Assembly (NCBI RefSeq): GCF_003206645.1
Contig: NZ_PZJP01000008.1
Location: 592,043 to 656,042 of the forward strand
DNA length: 64,000 nt
DNA from: Salinicola aestuarinus
GTDB taxonomy: Bacteria; Pseudomonadota; Gammaproteobacteria; Pseudomonadales; Halomonadaceae
Direction of reading: 5' to 3'
The stretch's first letter is position 1; the number at the start of each line of letters is the position of its first letter. The position numbers and the translations under genes were made by a program. The notes under the pieces were generated by a model. It ran no database searches. It was not told the DNA's origin and was given only the letters and a program-made list of their open reading frames with translations. This document shows positions 30,087-38,600 of the stretch, in pieces.

Positions 30087-31141
30087 AGGTCTTTCCCGAC
30101 AAGTTGGAAGCGTCGCTGGCCAAACGCCTGCCACCGGTGGTGATCGTCTCCGGCGACGAACCGCTGATCCATATGGAGGCCTGCGACAGTGTGCGTCGGG
30201 TCGCCCGGGAGCGCGGCATCGAGGAGCGCGAGGTACTCCACGTGGAGTCGGGCTTTCAGTGGACCCAGTTGCTGGAGTCGGCGTCGAGCCTGTCGCTGTT
30301 CGCCTCGCGCAAGCTGATCGAGGTACGCCTCGGCGGCCAGTCGCCCGGGCAGGATGGCGGCAAGGCGCTGGAAGCCTACGCCGAGCAGGCGAGCGGTAGC
30401 GACAACGTCCTGCTGCTCTCGAGCCAGCGGCTCGACCGTAAATCGCAGTCGAGCAAGTGGTTCAAGGCGCTCGACAAGCTGGGGCTCTTTGTCCCGGTGT
30501 GGCCAGTGGATCATCAGCGGCTGGTCTACTGGATGCGCGATCGTGCCAATGTCCACGGCCTCAATCTCGACTGGGAGGCGGCCAGACTGCTGGGCGAACG
30601 CACCGAGGGCAATCTGCTCGCCGCGGATCAGGAGCTCAAAAAACTGGCGCTCCTGATGCCGCCCAACGCACGGCTCGACGTCGACACCATCGCCAGCGGC
30701 GTCGAAAGCAGCGCCCGCTACGACGTCTTCGCGCTCACCGATGCCTGCCTCCGCGGCGAGCGCGAACGGGTCGTGCGCATCGTCACCGGGCTTCGCCAGG
30801 AGGGTGTCGAGGCGCCGGTGGTGCTATGGGCGCTGACGCGGGAGCTACGCACCTTGCTGTCGATCTTCCAGCATCTCGATCAGGGACAAAGCCTCGAGCA
30901 CGCCTGCAAGGCGCAGCGGCCGATGATCCCCGAGAAGCGCCGTCCGGGCTATCAGCAGGCGCTGAATCGCCTGCCGCAGCGCCGCCTGCACAAGCTGCTG
31001 ATGTTCTCCCAGCGAATCGATCTCGCCGTAAAAGGCGCGGTCGCCCTGCCGCTGTGGGACGCCCTTGGCGACCTGGCGCTGACGCTCGCCGGCGGGCGTG
31101 GCCTGCTTGCCGAAATGGCCTACGCCTACCGCACCACCTGA
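30083..31141 (+). CDS. holA: DNA polymerase III delta subunit
   Basis: This 352-residue clamp-loader subunit opens the sliding clamp during replication. Recognisable parts are the N-terminal PPVVIVSGDEPLIHMEACD, the central LGERTEGNLLAADQELKKLAL, and DVFALTDACLRG, all standard for HolA. Domains follow the usual order: an AAA-like fold to about residue 210, then the helical collar-forming C-terminus. Its start overlaps the lptE stop. The lptE-holA pairing is widely conserved in gammaproteobacteria. The gene usually found next (nadD) is absent here and is replaced by an MFS exporter. Confidence 0.95.
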   Translation: MKVFPDKLEASLAKRLPPVVIVSGDEPLIHMEACDSVRRVARERGIEEREVLHVESGFQWTQLLESASSLSLFASRKLIEVRLGGQSPGQDGGKALEAYAEQASGSDNVLLLSSQRLDRKSQSSKWFKALDKLGLFVPVWPVDHQRLVYWMRDRANVHGLNLDWEAARLLGERTEGNLLAADQELKKLALLMPPNARLDVDTIASGVESSARYDVFALTDACLRGERERVVRIVTGLRQEGVEAPVVLWALTRELRTLLSIFQHLDQGQSLEHACKAQRPMIPEKRRPGYQQALNRLPQRRLHKLLMFSQRIDLAVKGAVALPLWDALGDLALTLAGGRGLLAEMAYAYRTT

Positions 31142-31249
31142 ACCGACGGACCCGCGCCGCGCGTAAGCGGGATCGAGCCAGACGGTCCGCTCGGACCCGC
31201 AGGGCGCGGTGCCTGTCGTTACCACTCACTGCCTGCAAGCGTTGATCGT

Positions 31250-32491
31250 ATGACTCGTTCCCCCAATCCTGCCGCGTCGCCCCCGGCATCTCGCTCCTAC
31301 AGCCCTGCCCTGCCGCTCGTCCTGGCCATGACCATGGCGCTCGGCCCGCTGGCGATCGATGCCTATCTGCCCGCCTTTCCCCAGATGGCCCGGGAGCTCG
31401 GTGTCGGCGTCAGCGATGTCTCGCGAAGCCTGTCGATCTACATTTTCGCCCTGGCACTGGGCCAGCTGGTCGGCGGGCCGCTGTCGGATCAGTGGAAACG
31501 CAGCCGAGTAATGATGGCGGGTCTTGCTATCTTTGCGCTGGCCTCGCTCGCGATCACTCAGGTCGAATCACTGAATTCCCTGCTCGTCCTGCGCGCCGTG
31601 CAGGCCTTCGGCAGCGGCTGGGTCATGGTGCTGATTCCCGCCCTGGTGAGGGATCGCGTTCACGGCCAGGAGGCTGCGAAGCTCTTCAGCATGATCGGCC
31701 TGATCATGGTCGTGGCCCCGGGAATCGCCCCCAGCCTGGGCACGGTGCTTCTGAGCCTCGGTGGCTGGCACGGCATCTTTGCGTTTCTCGCAGTCTACGC
31801 GCTCTGTCTGATGCCGCTGCAGGCGCGGGTGGTGCTGCGCACCCCGCCCGTCGAGGCCGACGCGACGCCGCGCCCCTCGGGTGGCCACGAAAACTCGCTA
31901 CTCGCGCGCTACCGCAGTGTGCTGACGACCCGCCCGGCGCTGCCCCACCTGGCGCTGCAGGCCTTCGCGTTCTCGGTGATGATGCTCTTCATCACCCATG
32001 CCTCCTTCATCTACCAGCGTCACTTCGACCGCTCGGAGAGCGTCTTTTCGCTGCTTTTCGGCGCCAACATCGTGATGATGCTGGTGGTCAACCTGACCAA
32101 TCGGGCGCTGCTCAACCGCTTCGCCTCGCGTCAGATTCTGGTTGCCTGCCTCAGTTTGCAGTTCATCGGTGTGGTCCTGCTCTGCCTGGCGACGGTGCTA
32201 AACGTCTCGGTCTGGCTCTTCCTGCCGGCGATGATGATGACCATTGGCGCCCAGGGCGGCATCGCGCCGAACAATCAGGCCTGCTACATGGAATATTTCG
32301 GACGTAACGGCGGTACCGCGGCGTCGCTCATGGGGGCGACGCAGTTCGGCATCGCCGGGACCCTGAGTGCCCTTTCGACGTTACTGCCGGAAACGCTAGG
32401 CTTTGTGATTGGAGCGATGTTCACCTGTTCGCTGATCTGCATCGGCGTCGTCGTCCTTGCGCTTCGCCCCGGGCGCCGACGAACCGCATAG
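31250..32491 (+). CDS. Bcr/CflA-family multidrug efflux MFS transporter
   Basis: This 413-residue protein has about 12 membrane helices. The Bcr/CflA signature is in the first helix and loop (GPLAIDAYLPAFPQM), with LVGGPLSDQWKRSRVM in the loop between helices 2 and 3 and a helix 5 motif carrying VVAPGIAPSLG. Relatives export bicyclomycin, chloramphenicol, sulfonamides or cysteine-related compounds by proton antiport. The substrate here is unknown. The gene converges on the giant gene at 32604, with a hairpin between them. Confidence 0.87.
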   Translation: MTRSPNPAASPPASRSYSPALPLVLAMTMALGPLAIDAYLPAFPQMARELGVGVSDVSRSLSIYIFALALGQLVGGPLSDQWKRSRVMMAGLAIFALASLAITQVESLNSLLVLRAVQAFGSGWVMVLIPALVRDRVHGQEAAKLFSMIGLIMVVAPGIAPSLGTVLLSLGGWHGIFAFLAVYALCLMPLQARVVLRTPPVEADATPRPSGGHENSLLARYRSVLTTRPALPHLALQAFAFSVMMLFITHASFIYQRHFDRSESVFSLLFGANIVMMLVVNLTNRALLNRFASRQILVACLSLQFIGVVLLCLATVLNVSVWLFLPAMMMTIGAQGGIAPNNQACYMEYFGRNGGTAASLMGATQFGIAGTLSALSTLLPETLGFVIGAMFTCSLICIGVVVLALRPGRRRTA

Positions 32492-32530
32492 GCCTCTCCA
32501 CTCAGCGTGCCCGATAGCGCGACCGCGACG

Positions 32531-32571
32531 AAAAAGGCCCCACCCCGGGACACACTCCGGAGTGGGGCCTT
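32531..32571 (-). terminator. Intrinsic terminator of the giant gene
   Basis: Read on the minus strand, a 15-base stem (32557-32571 with 32534-32548, one G-U pair) closes on an 8-base loop and is followed by a U run from the A-tract at 32531-32535. It stands 33 bases beyond the stop of the giant gene. It also faces the end of the plus-strand MFS gene and may serve both. Confidence 0.78.
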
Positions 32572-32603
32572 GCGGATCATCCAGGCCGTTGACCTTCCGG
32601 CCG

Positions 32604-35600
32604 CTAGGCGATTTCGGGGACCGGCTGATACTCGTAGCCCGCCAGTGCAACGTCATCGCTCATCACAGCAGCATCGTCGACCGGTGCGGGCGTGACGGTC
32701 TCAGCCTCGAGACTCTGCGCACGGAAGGTAGCGGCTGACGCACTGCCATCCGCCAACTCGCTCAGCGTGAAGTCGGCAATATTCATCGAGCCGCCGTTGA
32801 AGGTCAGCCGCAGTGTCTGCTCACCGGCGGCCAGGTCGAGTTCGATCCCGTCATTGGCGACGTAGTCGTTCCACCCCCCGCTGTTGATCACCGGCTGTGC
32901 CTCGGCGCTGGCATAGACGTCACCGTCGCGCTGAACGCTGGCCGTGACGCTGCGGTCGCTGAAACGCGTCGCCGCCGAGAAGGAGAGCGCGTAAGTCCCC
33001 GCCTCGGCCACGTCGAGGGTGTACTCGACCCACTCGCCGTCCTCGATATAGCCGATCGCCTCGCCGTTGCCGCGTATGTCCACGCCCTCGCCGCGGAAAT
33101 CAGTGCCAAGCTGCTCTTCGCTTCCGTCGTGGTAGGCCACCTCCGGGCCCCCCTCGTCGTACATCGCCGCGCCCAGCGTGAGCTCGCCATCGACGAGCCA
33201 GGGAGTTCCCGATTCGTTGAACGCACTCTGCGCCGCCGGGGTCAGGCTGAAGGACTCAAGGTTCTGTGATCCGCCGTTGAAGGTGACACGAAGCACCTGT
33301 TCACCGGCCTCAAGCAGAACGCCCTGCTTCTCGGTCGGCAGGAACGTGCTCCAGCCGCCAGAGAAGCCCACCGACGCCGTCGTGTGCGCATAAACGCCGG
33401 CACCGCCGTCGAACGTGGCGGTGATGGTCCGCGCCCCGCCGCTCTGGCTGCCGAGGGCGGAGAGGAACGAGAGGTCGTAGACCCCGGCCTGCTCGACCTC
33501 GATGGTGTACTCGACCCACTCGCCGTCCTCGACCCAGCCGATGGCATCGCCGTCACCGCGAATGTCGACGCCGGTGTCACGAAAATCACTCCCGAGCTGC
33601 TCCTCGCTGGCGTCGCGGTAGGTCTGGAAGGGAGCACCTTCGTCGAAGTTTGCCGCCTCCACCGTCAAACCGTTCTGATCCAGTGTCCAGGGCGTCTGAT
33701 CATCGGTGAACGGGGCTCGCTTGGCCGGCTGGATTCCTTCGACCAGATAGACGTTGTCGTTGTAGTCGTAGTTGATCCCGGTGTAGTCCTGCGCCAGAAA
33801 ATAGACGTTGGGGATCACATCGCCGTTTTGATCGACCGCCTGGAAGGCGCGCAAGGTATAGCCACGCTCCACGCCGTCGAACTCGGCCGGCGGATTGCCA
33901 CCGCCCTTGGGGTTGAGCGACGGGTCAGTGGAGAGGTTCGCCACGGAAATCCCGAAGACATCGTCTCCCAGCCAGGCGTCAGGCACCTGATTGCGTCCGA
34001 ACGTCTCGCTGGCGTATTCACCATTCGCGAGCTTCGGCAGAAATGCCTGACTGAAGAGCCGGTCGTGGTTGGCCATGGAATTGGTCTGCGACTTGTCGCC
34101 CGGCGCGTGAATCGAGACCAGCGCACCGCTGGCGCCATGAAACGCGGCTATCTGGGTGATCTTGGCCTCGGTGGCGCCATCGGCGATCTGCCAGTATCGC
34201 GACAGCACTTCATTGGGGTCAGCCGCCTGATAGAGATCGAAGTTCTGCAGTACCGATTTTCCGCCACCGTCGAGCGTCGAGAGTCCTTCGATATGGTTGC
34301 CGAAGCCGAACGCGTGCCAGATCTCGTTGAGATTGGGCTCCCAGCCGCCCTCGTCCCTCGCCTGCCAGAAACCCGCCAGCTGAATGTCGGTGACCGGCTG
34401 ATCGGCGTCATTCGAGGTGATGGTCATCGTCCCCTCGAAGCCTCCGTCGGCGGCATTGCTCGTCGGCGGGGTGTACGCGGCGCGGTCGAAGAACACCTCG
34501 ACTTCGATCGAGCTTCCCGGCGCGAGGATCAAATCATCCAGCGCATCCGGATCGGCCAGCCGGAAGGGGCCGTCAATGGAGACATCACTGATACTGAGAT
34601 CGCCACTGCCGTTGTTGGCGATCACCACCGAGCCGCTGTCCTTGTACTCCCGCGGGTCGTTGGAGACATCGTTCTGCTCCAGATAGTTGAACACCACGCG
34701 ATCGGGAAAGTAGGTCGGATCCGTACTGGTGACGGCGATGCTGCCCGCCGACGTGCCCGGCAGTGGCGCATCGGCAATCTGCAGGTAGTCGATGTCCGGA
34801 CCGACACCTCTCGGTGCGGTAAGGGTGATCTCGTTGTCACCGGCGGCGAGCGTGACCTGAAAGGTCTGAGTCACCCAGTCGCTCGGCACCGCGCTCAGAG
34901 CCGGGAAGTTGACCGCAGGCTGGGTCACGCCATTGACGGTGAGCCCCATGGGGCGGTCTGCCTTGCCCGCGGTGAGCGAATAGCCAACGGTCACCTCGTA
35001 GACGCCGCTGGCCGTCGTCTCCACATCCCAGGTAATCGACTGGTTGGTGTTACCGACGAAGTCGACGAAGCCGCTGCCGGAGGCGTCGCGCTCAAGATCC
35101 GACTCGGGAATGACGACGGCGCCGCCCGCGAGTGACGCGGCTTCGGCCTCGTAGCGGCCGTCGATGGCCGGCGACTCGGGCTCGTCATTCTCGCTGATCA
35201 GCACCTCGAGTTGATCGATATTGGGGCCGGCGTTGATCGCCTGGAAACGAACGCTGTTGGCGCCACTGATCAGCTCGGCAGGGATGTCGAGCGTCTGCCA
35301 CGTGTTCCAGGCCGCATTGCCGGAGGAGACCCCGGTGGGCGGCGAGAAGCCGAAGGTGCCCACGCTCTCGCCATTGACGAAGACTTCGAGCGGACGGTCG
35401 GCCGCAGACCCGTTGGCGTAACGTACCCGCAGCACCGAGTCGCCGATTTGATTGGCGCCGACGTCGAAGTTGAAGGTGATGAAGTCCGCGCTGGTATTAC
35501 CAAAATCCGCGTAGCCACCCACGATACCGTCGGAGTAGTCGGTATTGCCGTCGACACCGAAGGCACCGGGTCGCACCCCGTAAGGCGGATTGGTATTGGA

Positions 35601-38600
35601 GGGCTCGGGGTTGTCACCATCACGAATGGTGATCTCGGCCCCGCTGCCGGAAGCGATGACCGCCTGCGTCTCGTCCTCGGCCTGAATGGTGACCAGAGAG
35701 ACCCACTCTCCACTGCCATCACCGGGGGCGACGATGTCACCGGGGACCGGATCGAGCCGCACGATCTGGCTCTGTCCGTTACTGCGATTGAGTGTCATGA
35801 GATAGAGCTGTCCGGTGAGCGGATTTTCGATGATGTCCAGAGGATCGACGTAGCTGATGATCTGGCCGTTGGTGTCGCGTAGAACCGTGTCCTCGGCGAC
35901 ATTGCCGTCCTCGTCGAGGCTGACCCAGCGGATGTCGTTACCGCCGGAATATTCAACGAACAGCAGACTCCCCATGAGCGTGGCGCCGAACACGTTGCTG
36001 ACGTACTCGATCGCGCCGTTGGGAGAGCGGTTCTCGCCCAGCGAGTAGGCATCCTCGATGTCATACCCCGGATCCGGGTTCTGCCCCGCCGGGTACTCAA
36101 CGACCTCGTTGGGATCGACCCCGGCGGTGGGATTGCCGCCATTGAGAATGTACTGGTCGTGCAGCGGGTTGGGATGCCCGTAGTAGCCGCCTCTTTCGAC
36201 CTTGAACAGATAGTCGTCCTGCTTGCCGACGTTGGTCAGCCCTTCGTTCTGCGGTGTGCTCGGGTCGTCGGGCGTGCTGCCGCCGGAGGCGGAACCGTTG
36301 GTCGGTAGATAAAGCGAGCCGTTGGAGTGCCACACCAGGTCGTAGGCGTTACGAATGCCGGTGGCGTAGATCTTGAGCACGGCGTCATCGGCAAAGGGAT
36401 CGTAGTAGTCGATCAACAGGTTGCCGTCGGCATCCTGCACCGATGCCGTCCCATTCTGGGCAAACACCAGATACTGCCCGCCGCCCATGTCGATGGGGCC
36501 GTTCTTGAGATCGTTGTCGTCATCCGCGTAACGCCCGTTGGAGCCGTCGGTGGGCAGCGGCTCCGTGGAGACGTCGAAGCCTCCCGGGGGCGCCTCGCGA
36601 TAGGGGTCGATCTCGAGCACGCTGGCATTGAGCAGTCGCTCAGGACGATTGCCCCAGGCGCTATCGTCCTGACCCATGGCGGTGTTCGCGCCCTGAGAGA
36701 GGTAGAGCAGATACGGCGGCTCGTCGGGATGGGTGATCGGGTCGTAGGCGTCATTGGCCTGGAACACCACGCTATTGGTGACGTGGTCACCGTTGGAGCG
36801 TGGCAGCCCCGTGATATAGGGCTCGGCTGTCCCCGTGAACGCTGCATTGTTCTCGCCGATGGTCACTTTGCTGACCCGACCGCTGAAGTCCGGCACGCCA
36901 TTGTCGCGCCCGGTCAGCGGAATCGGATCGTTGTCCGTGACCCAGAGCACGTTCGGATCCGTGGGGTCGAACGTCAGCCCGACGATACCGCGGGCCCCCG
37001 AGTCGCCCTGAAAATAGTCGAGCTCCAGCGTCTGCGGGTTGACCAGATCCCCCGTGTCCGGATCGATATCGAAGCGCTTGATCTCGCCATTCATGGTCGA
37101 GACGTAGACCTTGGTGTTGTCCGGCGACATCGTGATCGACGTGAAGAGATAGGCGCCGTCCGCCGCGCCGTCGAGCTCGAGATGCGTCGAGAAGCCGACT
37201 TCGCTATCGACCGCCGGCGGCTGAGCCCCGGTGACGAAGGTCGAAGTGAATTTCTGAAACTCACGCGTCGGCGCGTCGGAGTCGCTATTGCTGCCGCGAT
37301 CCTGAAAACCGTCGATGACCAGGGTGTAGCTGGTAAATTCCTCGAGCCCGCCTTGCGGCGAAATAGTCAGCGAATCGAAGCCGCCGGTGGTGTTGATGTT
37401 GAACGCCACCTCGTTGCCGGTGACCGTCTCGAACAGCCGCACGGAGCCATCATTGAGGCTCTCCAGCAACACGCCGCCACGCCCTTCCACCACCGAGAGG
37501 CCAATGAAGAAGTCGGAGGTCGGATCGATCCCCACCGGCAGACTGCCGTCCTGCGGCTGCAGATCGAAGGCAATCTCGCGCTCCCCTACCCCCGCAACCG
37601 CTCGCGGTGAAATGAACTGGGCATAGTCCAGCGGCGCGGCACGTTCGTCGTCCGGCGTGAGGTCCGGCAGCGCCTGAATCTCGAGATACTGGATCTCGGT
37701 ATTGACGCTGTTGATGCCGATGGCGTCGAGCGTCAGGCGACCGTCGACAACCTGGACCACGCGAGTGACCAGTGATGAGCGATAGCCCGCGCTATCATCG
37801 GCGGCCACGCCGTCCTCTGGAAAGTTGGCCGGGCGCTGGGAGGTGAATGGCGTATTGAACGCCTCTCCTTCGGCGTTGATCACATTGACGCTATCGTAGG
37901 CGCCGCCGCTGTCGCCGATGGAGATCGTCACCTCGTAGTAGCCATCCTCGAGCTCGATCTCCCAGCCCGCCTTGTCGGCGTAGCCGGGCTTGTCGAAACC
38001 GGCATAGGTGGCCTGGCGCGGGTCGACGTCATTCAGCGTATCGGTTCGATCGCCCAGGGCATCCGAATCGTTCCCGGCGATCGCCATGGGCGTCGTGCCA
38101 TTGGCGGTACCGTCGGCGATCGACGCCTCGGTGACCCAGCCATAGGCGTAATTCACCCCCCCGATCGTCAGCGACTGCTGCCCGAAGGCAAGCCCGGTAT
38201 CAGCGACGTAGCCCTCCGGGGTAGTCGCCGAATCGGGCTGAAAATTGATCCGGATGGGCGTGCGGTCGCCGGGTTCGACCACGTCGTCGGGCAGCGTATT
38301 GATTGAGACTCGATCGATGTTGGGACCGCCGTTGCCGACATTGGCCAGACGCACGGTATTGGCGCCTGCCTCGAGATCGACTTCGTAGGTCTTCTCGCTC
38401 CAGTTTTCCCAGCCAGCCGCGCCGCTGCCGGTAGACGTGAACCCGATGACCCCCTGCAGCTCGCCGTCGACGGAAACGGTCATCTGGCGCGTGTTGGGCG
38501 CGCCACTGGCGTAGCGCACGGTCAGAAGATAGGTACCCGCTTCATTGACGGAGACTTCAAACCCGGCAGCGTCACCTGGCTGCCCCCCCATGTCGAGATA

